NCBI GenBank assembly: GCA_035048495.1
Contig: CM068552.1
Span: 13,884,501 to 13,948,500 of the forward strand
DNA length: 64,000 bases
Reading direction: 5' to 3'
Source of the DNA: Euptelea pleiosperma
Lineage: Eukaryota; Streptophyta; Magnoliopsida; Ranunculales; Eupteleaceae
Positions within the stretch are counted from its first letter, which is position 1. Each line of letters begins with the position of its first letter. Below the pieces are notes generated by a model. That model ran no database searches, was not told the DNA's origin, and worked only from the letters and a program-made list of their open reading frames with translations. Positions 20,859 to 32,808 of the stretch are shown here, in pieces. The position numbers were made by a program, and so were the translations under genes.

Positions 20859-21790
20859 ATGCGGAGTTTTGAGTGGTGGGATAAAGTGATGTCGCCCATG
20901 CGAAGAGTATGGATCGGCGTCGCTAAGCGTCTCGGGATTCGTAAAAACGGTACGTACCATTTGATTTGATGATCAGATATCTTCACCGGAAAACATGTTT
21001 AATAGGACACGGACAATCTAGTCCAACTAATAATCCCAACCGTCCGATATTTTTCATTTCGTTTGGGTGGGGTTGAAGTGTTGAACCATCTACACACTTC
21101 CTTATAAGACGCTTAAGATCATCAGTTTTTTTTGAGGGCTGCAGGTATTTTTGGGCCTGAACAATCTCCAAATGGGCCTTCAATCAAACGGAACTATTTT
21201 TTGCTTAGTCAGTGATTGTGCAAAAACGATCATTCGCTACAAAATGCGACACGTGCATCTCTTTCGGACTCTGAATGCTTGGCCCACCCTGCCCCTTCGC
21301 GGACCTACACACCAAATGTTTGATTGGTGATTTCCACCCACTGGATTTGAACTCTTTTGCTATCATGGGCTTTATGAACAGGCCCATGTGGTGGGTTCCA
21401 AACCCATGATAAAAAAAATGCTAAGGCTTAAAAATACCAATCAGGTTGATTCTTGATGTGTATGTCCACCAAGGGTGGGCCAAATATTCAAGGGGTCCGT
21501 GTGCCAGAGCCACGGCATTTTCCTAGCCCGATTAATCGTATGTGTGTGAAGGCAAAAGAAACAGAAATGGGAGTGGAACTGACTGATTTGGTCTTTGTAA
21601 ACAAACAGGACTATTGAAGCTACGCCACGAGGTGAGGACATGCGAGTATGAGGACGTGCAGGTGATGTGGGAGATGCTGAGGATGACAGAACCGGAGCTT
21701 GGTAGACCCCCCACCAAGAAGCAAAAGAGAACCCTTCGGAAGATCTTCATGTGGGCCAGACATTCTCCCTATCTTTGTCATAGCTTCTGA
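20859..21790 (+). CDS. Conserved small plant protein, 90 residues, two exons
   Basis: Function unknown. Exon 1 is 20859-20949 and exon 2 is 21609-21790. The donor G|GTACGT and acceptor AACAG|GA join a split glycine codon at residue 31. Together they encode 90 residues and a TGA stop. The N-terminus MRSFEWWDKVMSPMRRVW is followed by a GIRKNGLLKLRHEVRTCEYE segment crossing the intron, then VQVMWEMLR and a basic tail (KKQKR, residues 67-71) ending LCHSF. I believe this resembles uncharacterised plant proteins of about 90-100 residues, from memory only. No signal peptide or membrane segment is visible. Support comes from the clean splice sites, continuous frame and a CT/GA-rich leader. The intron (659 bp) contains an A-type palindrome. 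Both exons are short, so automatic prediction could easily miss the gene. Confidence 0.82.
21265..21515. repeat. Palindromic element, A type (copy 8), intronic
   Basis: Left: GGCCCACCCTGCCCCTTCG, GGACCTACACACCAAATG and GATTGGTGATTTC. Right: ATACCAATCAGGTTGATTC, GTCCACCAAGGGTGGGCC and GGGGTCCGTGTGCC. It sits inside the intron of the small gene at 20859-21790, about 95 bp before exon 2. Confidence 0.68.
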
Positions 21791-24700
21791 TTTGATGATC
21801 ATCATCTATGGTTTCTGTTAGTTATACATCTCTGTAGCAGATCAGGTGGATCAATATCAATACAAAAATCGGAAAGAGAGAGGGAATAGTTGTGAGATAT
21901 ACCTTCCTATCGTGTTGTCGTTGTCGTCTGTATATATCAACCCCCACAACACATGGTCCATGGATATGTGTCTCCTATCAAATAATACAGTGTAGTCTCG
22001 ACTTGTCGGGTTTTTTCGAGTCTGTTTCTGCTCTGCTCTTCTTATATGCATATTTACCGACTTAATGGCGTTCCAATCATCTCATATGTCAGAACTTCTT
22101 CTGATCTTTTTCACATCCATCCATCTCGAATTTTGGATTCAATAGAAGTACAGATGATGAAAACATTTAGCAAGAAGATTGATCAGAAAACAGGTCAGAA
22201 AAATGAGTCAGAGATCCAAACTCTTCGAAACTCATGGATATAATGGCATTCAGAACTATAACATCAATTCTCAACGTAGTATCAGCAGATTACAGATATA
22301 ATAACAACTTCTGTTCAATAAGGGAAACTAAACTAACCAGCTGAACTTAAAAAAATTAACCAATGGTCTGGCAAGCAGAGCATACATAGCACTGAACACA
22401 TGGCGTTACCAACCTATTGATCCAGATTGAACGATGGGGCACCTTCGGATGGGCCAAAGCACGAATTGGTACCAATCATGGATCTTACCTCTTTATCATA
22501 AAGCAAATACCTTGGGACATGAAAGAAGGAAGATATTTAACAATCTGCAAGAGACGGAGAGCATGTATTTTGGATTTTGGGTGTCATTTTTCCCCCTTTT
22601 CTCATTTAGCCAATGACATGCCCCAACAATCAAATGATTTGGTTATGTCGACAATTACACATAAGGACGTAAAAATTTGTTCGTGTTCGTCAACAAAACA
22701 AAAATACTTTTGCACTTTTATCTTTATTTGAAAATGACAGTACTTCAACTCTCGTCCAACATTACCTTCAATTGTCCTGTGATCCAGGTCACTGGCTGCA
22801 TAAACCAAAGCTCGCCACCAATATGCTGAAAAAGGTATGTCATCACTTTCGGTATCTGAATCAATCATCAAATGGGTCTTTAAACTCTGAAAGGTACAAA
22901 AAGAAGCAAGAAACAAGCCATCGCATTCATGCAATCTCCAAAATGTCAGCTCATTGAAAGGGATCTATCTGGGGGATGAACTATGGTCTGAGTATTATGT
23001 AAGGAAACTGACTGTTTATAAGCACAATGTCAGGACACGTGATACACATACAACCAGTAAGGACCCACCATTTGATGGGTCCCACCTAGGAGATCTCCAC
23101 GTCAAAAATCGCAGTAAGATGACTGCAACCATCTAATTTGGAGACCTTTTTTTTCTGGTCTGTTCAATAAATTTTTCTCAGGCACCCAAAATAGTAAAAT
23201 AAAATAGTATGGTTGAGATAGTCTAAATACATCGAAATTTGAACTAAGAGAACTCTTATATGGGAATCGATCCATCAAATAGTGGGTCTCAATCATCTAC
23301 ACGTCTTATTGTACTTACACGGTTAGATCCCATCTAAAAAGTGACAAAGCATGGAAATCATTAGAGAGTGCAGTTCAGCCTGTAGTTCAATTGGACAGTG
23401 CTTTGTATTTCAAATGTTAAGGTCCAACGTTCAATCTCCCTACGACAAGAGAAGAGGAGAAGAAGACAGAACGAAAGTATATACAGTACAACAGACTGCA
23501 ACGAGAATTCTCCAATATAATATGTCGTGCTACCTTCGGTATGGAAGAATTTCCTTCCTTCATTCTAAGACATCTCATTTAGGTGATGGACCATGGACCA
23601 ACTTCATTGCTGCGAGTGAGCTCATTACAGGAGTGTTGAATTTTAGCCATAAGCATTGATGGTTCAATCCACTTTGCCTGTCTGAGAATATCTCTAAGAA
23701 TGAAGAACAGGCAAGGTCAATTGTGAAGCTAGAAATGGAATTTATTGAATGTGTCAGTCTAAGAAAGATTGGTATCTAAGGTGATGTTGCATTCTTACTA
23801 AAAACATGCTGAATGATAAAGCGGCAGGCAACTTGACCAAGAAGTGTGACAGAGAACACAATTCACTAACTACTACCATCAGTAAGTGACTCCATCAATA
23901 AAGGAGCAAGGGTACAAGTCCAGGATCAATATGATGCCTTCAAGAGACTTCTGAATCCAATCATCAATTAGTTCTGATAATATCAAAAGCGAGTGAACAG
24001 TAAAGCCAAAATATTATATTGGCGTTTGTTTCTATGCTTGTTTTGCTGTGTTAAGTGGATTTCATGGCCAGAAAATATACCATATATTAAAAAATTAAAG
24101 ATTCAAATATCCTTTTAAGAGACCACATCTCATTGCTTGAAAGCCCAAATATGTATCTCGTACGCTAAAAAGAAAGTGCATTATGTTACTGAACATCCAC
24201 CAATGGGTTTCAGATAGTGGTCTGGGCAGTGAAATCAGTTGTCCTCTATCCTGCTGCAACATTGAGACCTGACAGCGACCCAGCTTGGTAGATAAGCCTG
24301 GTGGGTGGAACCTGCAAATCAACTGGATGGTGGCCTGAGTTGCAACCTTAATGGTTCACCCTTACCCGCTACCCTCCCAAAAGAAAGCAGTTTCAGGCCC
24401 AGGCATGTGTCTCAATTTATAATGGGTGCGGTGCAAGGAGCCCATTTGGTGATCCTTGGACAAAACTTAGAACAACAAAAGAACAAAATTCATTCAACTC
24501 ACAACTGACACGCAATAAACAATCAAACTGGAATAAATTAGAGAGGATGAACATAATTGCATGGAATAATGTCAACAAGGATAGTTAGTACAATAGAATC
24601 CATTCAAGTCACAACGGACATGGAGTAGGCTATTAAATACAATTAATAGAGAGAGGAAGAAAATAATTCCAGAATGCCAACAAGAACAATTTAATCAAGA

Positions 24701-25161
24701 TCATATTCATAAAATTGCTAAAGAACTAAACAATACTAGTCGCAGACATTTTTTTTTGTTTTTCTGATAAGTGGTTGCAGACACTTTGTAGCTAAATAAA
24801 GCTTTATTTACAGGCACAAGTAAATACAATGAACAAATAACAGATATCAGTAGAAGGCGGCAATTGAACTTTTGAAACTGCGTGATTCTTAGTAGTATAA
24901 CTTGAGTCGGGATGGCTACATTTTACCGTATTAACATATCCCATCACCAGTAACCATCAATGCTGATACTAATATGCAAAGTAGTTGCTGTTATTCGAAC
25001 CTCCCATAGCATTCTTAACTTATTTCCTTCTGCAATTGTTGTAGAAATTGCATAACAGATGAGGGTCAAGATCCATGTTAAAGTAATCTTCTGCACCGTT
25101 ACTTTGTGATTAATTCAAACTCATTCAATACTGTCTTATTTGCTGATTAGGATTTTCCTGT
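21791..25161. other. Long stretch without a recognised gene
   Basis: The left part should hold the 3' end of the small gene's transcript, and the right part the 3' end of the minus-strand ADA1-like transcript. Open frames of 60-110 codons occur but none shows a domain, plausible splice structure or familiar motif. A SINE-like sequence lies at 23375-23450, and a hairpin-like repeat at about 23030-23310 (GGACCCACCATTTGATGGG / CCATCAAATAGTGGGTC). Confidence 0.5.
23375..23450 (+). repeat. tRNA-derived SINE head (degenerate)
   Basis: Box A-like TAGTTCAATTGG followed about 35 bases later by a box B-like ACGTTCAATCTCC. The spacing matches internal pol III promoters of tRNA-derived SINEs. The 3' part is not delimited. 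Confidence 0.45.
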
Positions 25162-26255
25162 TCATTCCTCTGACGTGCGCAAGCAAACCCTCTCAAGCTG
25201 TACAGGCCAATCTTCTCCAAGTAGCCGAGGATTTAACTCCATTGCAACTCTAAAATCCAACAAGGATGCAGAAATGGGCCGGGTTGATGTTTGCACATAT
25301 CTCTGGGAGTACACCCCATTCAAACCAGGTATGGTCTGACCATTTAATTGCTTTATGTGTTCGTGTCCACACCTTGATCCAGCTAGTTCCATACACGGCT
25401 TGATCAACCTCTTCAGAAATGCATCCAACCCATTGTTCAACAGATTAACACAGTCCACTGAGATTCCAAGACCCTCTGTCTCTAACTTTTGTTCCAACCG
25501 CTTCCTTAAAGTCCTGGTATCAGGTAGACTGTAGCTGTTACCACAGGTCTCGGGATGAAAAGCAGATAGGGAACTGCTACGAAGAGCTTTACGTGCTCCA
25601 CCCATGTTCATGGGGATACCCAGTGGAGCCCTGACAGGGCTTCTACTTTGAATGCTTGGGCTGCCCGTCACTTGTTCAACCTCTTCCCCGTCTTCCACTG
25701 AGACAACTTCACCAAAAGGTTTGCTGCCGAGAGAAACCAGCTCAGTGGCACTTTGCTGCTCCTGTGTCCTAGGGACTGATTCATCATACACAGTACTGTG
25801 GATCTTTGCGTGGGGCCCAAGAGGACTCGGACGGTCTTTAAACTTGCGATCACGTAAATTCGAAGACCTCCCCTTGCGAGGGGATGGCGGAAACGCATCT
25901 CCACAGAGCGATTGAAGACTACTTCTATGATACCCATTTGCAATTTTAACATTTAAGGAACCTTCTACTTTGCTCCTTTTGATGGGGGAGTCTTAGCATG
26001 GCAGGCGTTTTTTATAATTGATCCAATAAGCCGGTTGTGAAGATTTACATTTTCCCTCCCAATCAGACTGATGCAGAGCCTATCGAACTCAGACTTGCTA
26101 ACCTTGAGGCTGAATAATCTATTGAGGTGATGGAAGTATTTCTCCGCTTTCTCATGCCCGAGTTTCCTGATAATCTGATTTTTTAGCTCTAAAGTGTCGA
26201 TTCTGGAGGAATGCCGAGAGGACGGCATTTCGACTTCTGAATCCCTCACAATCAT
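25162..26255 (-). CDS. ADA1: SAGA complex subunit ADA1/HFI1-like, one-base frameshift
   Basis: Homologue of ADA1/HFI1 (SAGA-Tad1 family), a core adaptor of the SAGA histone-acetylation coactivator in the nucleus. The N-terminal part reads from ATG 26255, or more likely ATG 26228, which gives MPSSRHSSRIDTLELKNQI as in relatives. It continues through RKLGHEKAEKYFHHLNRLF and the conserved LIGRENVNLHNRLIGSIIKN to TAG at 25965-25967. The next bases continue the same protein in another frame (VEGSLNVKIANGYHRSS, SLCGDAFPPSPRKGRS), then 209 residues (25162-25791) to the natural stop. This includes the C-terminal conserved block with LRKRLEQKLETEGLG and SLLDFRVAMELNPRLLGEDW. One missing base at 25967/25968 explains the break. 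Total would be about 356 residues from ATG 26228, within the family range. No coding introns. Because the remainder is intact, a sequencing error or very recent mutation is more likely than an old pseudogene. Confidence 0.85.
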
Positions 26256-26865
26256 TAAAATAAGCTCATCATCAAATCCCAGCAGAACCCCAGATAAATA
26301 AAACCACGCTTTTCGATCCGAATCCTGAAACCCTAGTTTTCAGAACCTGTTTCTATCGGGGATGTTTGCGGCAAATTAAGGTGAGGTCAGCAAGCAGTTC
26401 TTCCTGATTTTAGCAGGATTCTTGAATTCTGAAGAAAAGAAACAAAACCCAGATCGGAATTGAGCTCAAAACATGGTCTGAGTAGTTTGATGGACTGATT
26501 AAATCCAACAATTCCTTCAATTAAGAAACAAAATTCCAACAGAACATTCTTTCTTCTACTTCGATTTGATCAAATGAAGTGAGAAACCAAGAGCAAGAAT
26601 TAAATTGCAGATATTTTAAAGCAGTAGTTTGGATTCTACACGAAACCCTCTTAAGATTTTGCGAGAAAGTAAAAACCCAATAAACAATCGAGCATTCAAA
26701 GGAGAGAGACGAATAACTACAATGAAGAAAGAAATGAAGGACAAAAATAAAAAAGACCGACCTAGTTTGATTGTTCTTCAGCTTCATTGCTTCCTCTGTG
26801 TCTTGACTCTTGATCGCTTTTGCTTTCGTGTTAGCGTAGAGAGAGAGAGAGAGAGAGATGAGGTT
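26256..26865 (-). promoter_or_regulatory. Putative 5' leader of the ADA1-like gene
   Basis: Sequence upstream of the start is about 600 bp and ends in a (GA)n tract at about 26838-26858, which reads as a CT tract in the sense of the gene. CT-rich starts are common for plant transcription start regions. A 5' UTR intron is possible but I could not fix its borders. Confidence 0.4.
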
Positions 26866-27039
26866 TAGGCTTTCCGAACCTTCTTAGTCTCGGGTCAAAC
26901 ACACGTGTGTTTTTATACGAATTTTCAAGGTTTTTCGTTCTTGTCTTTTTGAGTTAGACTTGGAGTTGGAGTGGAGTTGGAGACTGGAGACTTTTGTTTT
27001 GGTAAGGGGAGAGTGATCGGAGGCTGGATCGGTGGGCTC

Positions 27040-27075
27040 CCATCCCGATCCGGATCCGGATCCGGATCGGGATGG
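27040..27075. repeat. Perfect 36-bp palindrome of GATCCG units
   Basis: CCATCCC, then GATCCG repeated as an alternating GATCCGGATCC core, then GGGATGG. The 36 bases equal their own reverse complement. It lies in a GGATCGG-rich tract (27015-27110), about 800 bp upstream of the ADA1-like start codon. Confidence 0.85.
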
Positions 27076-27400
27076 ATCGGACCAGGATTGGCCCATCTCG
27101 CTCGAGACAAAGTGAGATTCCTTTGTAAAAAAGTGATCTCAGGGCGTGACAGCTCCTGGTTTGGATCGGATTCATGTGCTCCAATCCTGATCCAGATAGC
27201 CTGATCCAGGCCAGGATCGACTGAGACTTCGAACCATGGGAGAGAGTGAGCACTCTCTTCATAGTTCTTGCCACCCAAATTTAGACTTCAGTTGAGAATC
27301 AAATTAAAATGAAAAAAAATCCTTTGAAATTATTTATCATCTTTTGTACCCATGCAAGATACATTGTCATTTTTCTTTTTCTTTTTTCTTTTTTCTTTTT

Positions 27401-27652
27401 GCCCATCTCTAGGTGGGCCTATATGCAAAAAATCAGCATGATTACTGATTTTTAAGGATTTGATTGGAGTTGTTTTCATGGATTGATTTTTAACCATAGA
27501 TTTCAAGCATTATTTTGGGTACTCAAATCCAAAGGTTTGAAATCACTAATCAGACTGATATTTGGTATATAGGTCCACTTAGGAATGGAACAAACATTCA
27601 TAAGGTCATGAGTGGTCTCTAAGAGTGTGCCATTTGGCTTATACTATTGTCC
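27401..27652. repeat. Palindromic element, A type (copy 9)
   Basis: Left: GCCCATCTCTAGGTGGGCC and TCAGCATGATTACTGATTT. Right: AAATCACTAATCAGACTGA, GGTCCACTTAGGAATGG and GTGGTCTCTAAGAGTGTGCC. The outer left edge is missing. Confidence 0.65.
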
Positions 27653-27881
27653 CTGGAGGGCGTGCCAGCCAACCTGAACTGTGAAGGGACATTTAATGAG
27701 GGAAGGTTTTACCTTGGAAAGTAGAGAAGCCCGTCATGAGCGGCATCCCCAGTTGTTGCTTTATAATAGTATAAATTTTTATTTTTTGAACTGAAATACT
27801 GGGCCTATTGGCTATTTTGTCTGAGCTCGTGATATCATGCCAAATTGAGGGTGGGTATGTATGGTTCACCAAGATAAATAA

Positions 27882-28013
27882 ATGTTTTGGGAAAATGAGT
27901 ATTTTCAGAAGTCTGCATTTGCTCAATCTCAACAACAACTTGAGCACAAAATGCTCAACAACGCATGTATGAGCCACACGGCACACTCTTCGATACCACT
28001 AACCATATGGATG
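27882..28013. repeat. Direct duplication, unit 1 of 2
   Basis: About 130 bp starting AAATGTTTTGGGAAAATGAG and ending ACCACTAACCATATGGA is repeated with modest divergence at 28350-28490. The shared part includes the left edge of an A-type element, so a piece of the repeat and its flank were copied together. Confidence 0.7.
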
Positions 28014-28830
28014 TTTGGCCCATCTTTAAGTGGACCTACAGAACAAAAATAGCTTGATTGTTAATTTCTAGTAATTGGATTTGCGTCTTTTTCATAGATC
28101 GATTTTTAGTCGTGGGGTTCAAGCATTATTTGGCGTACTCAGATCCAAAAGTTAAAAATCACCAATCAAGCTATTTTTGATCTCTAGGCTCACTTAAGGA
28201 TGGTGATGTAGAACGAGAACTAAGACGTACATCTTGAAGCATGCTTGGTGTGTAGAACCAAACATCGATCTTGACCTTTAAAGTTAAGCACCTTGAATAT
28301 GTAGACTTTCTAGTCGCACGTCTTCAGTTGAAGACACGCTACCAAACACAACAATGTTTTGGGAAAATGAGTATAAAATTTTGGAAGTCTGCATTTGTTC
28401 AATCTCGACAACATATTGAGCACAAAATGCTCAATGACGCCTGTACGAGCCACACGACACTCTCTTCGATACCACTAACCATATGGACCTACAGACAAAC
28501 ATTGAACATACTTTTTTTTCTCAAGCTTTCTAGTTATAGTAAAAATCACCCCAATAGTCCTAGTAGGTTTTTGAGTATCGGATTGTTTTAAAAGGTTGCT
28601 ATTTGTAATTTTAAGGTCAATAGACAAGTTTTGGTCAAATTAAAATCTCTACTATTTTGGATAATTTTTTACTATTTCGAATAATTTAGGGTTTTGGGTC
28701 TATAAATATTGGACTGTAATAGTTTGCGAAGATTATATTCTTATTATTGAAGTCTTTCGAGTTTTTTCTCTCTCCTTGTGGATTCAAGGTAGCCTTTTAG
28801 ATGGGCCAAACATCCATGTAGTAGTGTGAG
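27970..28830. repeat. Palindromic element, A type (copy 10), split by an insertion
   Basis: Left arm begins GAGCCACACGGCACACTCTT. The right arm breaks after CACTTAAGGATGG (28204) and resumes at 28799 with GATGGGCCAAACATCC. Joining the two restores the family sequence. Confidence 0.6.
28205..28798 (+). mobile_element. LTR-like insertion in an A-type repeat
   Basis: The 594-bp insert begins TGATGTAGAACG and is flanked by GATGG on both sides, consistent with a 5-bp target duplication. Its right part has a TATA-like CTATAAATATTGG and ends TTCTCTCTCCTTGTGGATTC, a pattern seen at the promoter and 3' end of plant LTRs. It does not end in CA, so a degenerate solo LTR is the best but unproven reading. 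The second copy of the 130-bp duplication (28350-28490) lies inside it. Confidence 0.4.
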
Positions 28831-28944
28831 AGTTTTATTTTTATTTTTATTTAAAATATAATTTCAGTTTACCATTGTTTTCCTACAAAATGGACATCAT
28901 GACCTTAGAGCATGTCCTCTGATATATAATATACAAAGTAGATT

Positions 28945-29191
28945 TTTTTCCCTTATAACGAAAATAACGGCCGTTATTTTCTGAAAAATCTTGTTAAAAA
29001 AAGTCCATTATTTCTGTTATTTTTTATTTTTTCTGTTATAAAGTTTATTCAAATTTTGAAATTTGAATTTTGGCACCATTATTTTCCATTTTTCCCGTTA
29101 TTTTTTGTTTTTGCCTCTGTGCGTTACAATCCATTATAATGGAAAAACAACAACGCCCCTAGTCCGTTATAACGGCCTGTTTTAAACCTTG
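28945..29191. mobile_element. hAT-like MITE, C type, left end decayed
   Basis: Interior ATAACGAAAATAACGGCCG, then CGCCCCTAGTCCGTTATAAC and right end TGTTTTAAACCTTG match the family. The left terminal repeat could not be found, so no target duplication can be assigned. Confidence 0.55.
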
Positions 29192-29612
29192 ACTGTAACC
29201 TCTTTTCAAAAGCCAATTTTGGTCACTTTTTACGGACAAAATCTAAAAAAAGCATGGTCCAAAATAACTGGACTAGGATCGACCTTGGCTATCTATATTT
29301 TTTGGGTTCCAAACACAGGCCAATATTTTTTTCCTAGATCCGAATGTACATGGATCCAACTATTTAATGCCATAGTGGGGAGTTCAAGATTGAAGGTACC
29401 AAAGTATTCTAGTTTGTCTGATTCACACACCAAACAACAAAAGATCCATCACAAAAAAATATTTTTTATGATTTTCTAGGGTGTGTTTCAAGTGAACCAT
29501 ACAAAATCTAATAAGAGAGATCAATGACGTCATAGACCAGTAGAACTTCGGAGGATGTTAGGGAAGCCACAGATACAACGCGCAAATGATGTTATTTAGT
29601 CTTCTAATTCAC

Positions 29613-29712
29613 GAAAGGGTCTGTCTACGAGCGCCCATCCCTTTCAGTTGGGCACCCACAATGGACCAAAATACCCCCCTTCAGTTTGGGCACCATACAC
29701 CCCTTCTCCTTC

Positions 29713-29796
<84 letters not shown>

Positions 29797-29977
29797 AGTT
29801 GGCTACATAGTCCCCGCTGCAATTCAGCGCCGTGGGGGCTAAAAGCCCACGGTCAAGAGAGAGAGAGAGAAAATGAATGAGAAGGTGTTGGGTGGTGTGG
29901 GTGCCCAAACTGAAGGGGGTATTTTGATCACACATGGGTGCCCAGCCAAAAGACGTGGGCGCTCGTCACCTTTGAAA
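29613..29977. repeat. Palindromic element with central (CT)40
   Basis: Left arm: ACGAGCGCCCATCC, TTGGGCACCC, AAAATACCCCCCTTCAGTTT. Right arm: AAACTGAAGGGGGTATTTT, GGGTGCCCAGCC and GTGGGCGCTCGT, the complements. Between them is an 80-bp CT dinucleotide run (29714-29793) and a shorter GA run (29858-29870). Long open frames of Ser-Leu or Arg-Glu repeats come from the microsatellite and are not genes. Confidence 0.78.
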
Positions 29978-29985
29978 GATACTAA

Positions 29986-30442
29986 GGTAGTGTTTGGGAA
30001 CACTTTTTGGGAAGTGTTTCTCCAGCTTTTGACATTGGAAAGTGCTTCTGAACATAAATCTCTGTTTGGTTTGCAAATGCTTTGGCATCCACCGTCTAAA
30101 AGAAGCTAGAAGTGCTTTTCTAGGGTGTTTCTTAAAAAAAGCGCTTTTGCAGGAAGCATATCACCATCAAAACAAGTCTCACATTTTGACCTTTTTATCT
30201 TGACTCTTTTTTTTCCATATTACAAAATCTTTTAAAACCCTTCTAACTTTTAGGGTATTCTTAACATTTTGACAAAATTCAGAAACTCATAGTGGGTTTT
30301 GCCAAATAACAATACCAGCTTTTACACACAAAACAACACTTCTTCAGCATGGTTTGCCAAAAGCACATCTCAACAACTGTTTCTAGGGCTTCTGTAGAAG
30401 TGTTTTTCTACAGTGCTTCTGTAGAAGCATTCCCAAACAGGC
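29986..30442. mobile_element. Putative MITE with AGTGTTTGGGAA ends
   Basis: Left end GTAGTGTTTGGGAACACTTT and right end GAAGCATTCCCAAACAGGCC are diverged inverted repeats. The interior repeats GTGCTTCTG- and AGAAGCA-type words. This style of end is common in plant non-autonomous DNA transposons. Target duplication not resolved. Confidence 0.5.
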
Positions 30443-30444
30443 CT

Positions 30445-30790
30445 GGCCTAATCGGGCTCGACAGACCAATAATTTTGCCAACTATCAAACCTATATGCAT
30501 ATATTTAAGCTTATAATTTTGGCTCGACTGGCTGGGCCTAGCTTGGGCCCAGGCCAATCCAAATTCAAGGGCCTGGCCCAAGGCCCTTAGGGAGCGGGTC
30601 TCAAGTTGGGCCTAGTCGGGCTGAGCCTCAACTTGGGTCAAGCCCGGTCAATTTTAAAAAAATAAAAAAGGAAAATAAAGTATAATAGTTGGGCCCTTTT
30701 CGAGTCGGACTTCAAGGGGGGCAGGCAAGGACCTAACGGGCTAGGCTCTACTCGAGCCATGGGCTGAACCTGCTCGGGTGGGGGCCCAAA
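30445..30790. repeat. Degenerate GGGCT/GGCCC-rich repeat
   Basis: Dense short words (GGCTGGGCCTAGC, GGGCCTGGCCC, GGGCTCGACAG) as at 1408-1600 and 39830-40115. Looks like a low-complexity or old repeat of unknown family. Confidence 0.4.
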
Positions 30791-31203
30791 ATTACAAGTT
30801 GACATATATTCAAGGTATTAAATTCATTGAGTATAAAAGATCACATTTATACTCAATGAATTGTCCAATATATTTATATTATCTAAGATTCTGCCAAGGC
30901 ATCACTAGATAACATAATTTTATTAAATTCATCAAGAAACACTCGGCAGAATATGGGAATAAATGAATCCATGCCCGGAACTTAGCATATACAAAAAATA
31001 TCACAGAAAAGTTGGGACCTAACCATTCAATACGCCCAAAAAAAAGATGGATAAAAATGTTTCGGTAAAATCCTCCAAAGGCTTATAATTATGAGTGTTT
31101 AATCAATTTTTCTAAGGAGATCACTTTGGTAGTACCCACCTAAAGGCTTATAATTATTAGGAGTACTAAGGCTCAATTGGGATCCATGACTATGAATATC
31201 CAA

Positions 31204-31783
<580 letters not shown>

Positions 31784-32029
31784 CATATCCAAAACTGATG
31801 TCTTCGTGGTATACGGGTTGGATCCGCTTAAAAAAGATAACAATTTATATAGTTGAACTCTTCTCTGCAGTGGATGAACTCTTCAAAGGTCTTTTTGTAG
31901 GTTATCTTCGTAAATCTTATTGAATGTATATATTCATATTCATGCTCAACAATTTATGATCCTCTTCCTGATCATACTTTTTCTATTCGTTGATCAAATC
32001 TTTATTTTTTCCTTGAGTCTTGAGCGAAA

Positions 32030-32460
32030 TGTGGAAGAGGATGGATTTTCTCTAAAAATCTCACAAGATAAGAGAATAAGAGAATAAAGGTCTTCTCTTC
32101 TCTATGATTTTTACGATTTTTTTCTCCAAATTCTAGATGCAAAATCAGAGAAGGAAAAAGAAAAAGAAGAAGCGGAGAAAGAAAGTACTCACATCTTCAG
32201 CGACAAAGAAACCCCCAACGGCGCGTGGCGGTGCTTTGATGGGGTACACTTGATGAAGAGAGAAAGGGAGAGTGAAGTCCAAGAGAAAGATGGAGGGGCG
32301 TCAGAGATGCTTTCAGAGGAGAAGACGTGCCAAAGGAGATGACGTGTGGTCACCTACACGTGGATTCATCTTTAATGCATTTAGAGACTCATTTTTTTTT
32401 TTTTTTTTTCAAACAACAATTTATCGGCTTGGCTTATCATTTGCTGAAAAGTGAATATCA
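32030..32460. other. Purine-rich sequence, no supported gene
   Basis: AG-rich stretch with a short open frame (32272-32454) of basic residues. No splice sites, domain or homology recognised. Could be part of an LTR or 5' leader. Nothing firm can be said. Confidence 0.35.
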
Positions 32461-32639
32461 GTAATAGTCGTCCAATTTTGAGTAAATCGACTGTTCAGTC
32501 GTTTGGGTGAATAATTAGGTCGTAAGTTCTATCCCCCGATTCTAACCCACAACAAAATTACATAATCCATGACGAGACCATCCATTCCATGAACGAGGGG
32601 GACACCACATGCGATGCACGTGCACCTTACACATGACAA

Positions 32640-32808
32640 TACCTTACACGTGGCACACTCTTTGAGACCATTGACCGTATAGATGTTTGGCCCATCCCCA
32701 GTTGGACCTACACACAAGAATTCATCCTACTTAGTAATTTTTATCCGTTGGATTAGAGTCTTTTTCATGGTTTATTTTTAACCATGGATTTCTAGCAGTA
32801 TTTGGGGG
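32640..32808. repeat. A-type element, left half only
   Basis: ACGTGGCACACTCTTTGAGA, TTGGCCCATCCCCAGTTGG and TTGGATTAGAGTCTTTTTCA are a good left half. It stops at the junction with the inverted repeat that starts at 32809. Confidence 0.6.

Noticed and set aside
26925..27278. Minus-strand frames of 106 and 117 codons upstream of ADA1
   Set aside because: Composition follows the GATCCG repeat (Asp-Pro, Arg-Ile runs); no conserved domain. More likely promoter sequence.
29586..29880. Overlapping open frames of Ser-Leu and Arg-Glu repeats
   Set aside because: They are translations of a CT/GA microsatellite in three frames and both strands, without any domain or splice context.
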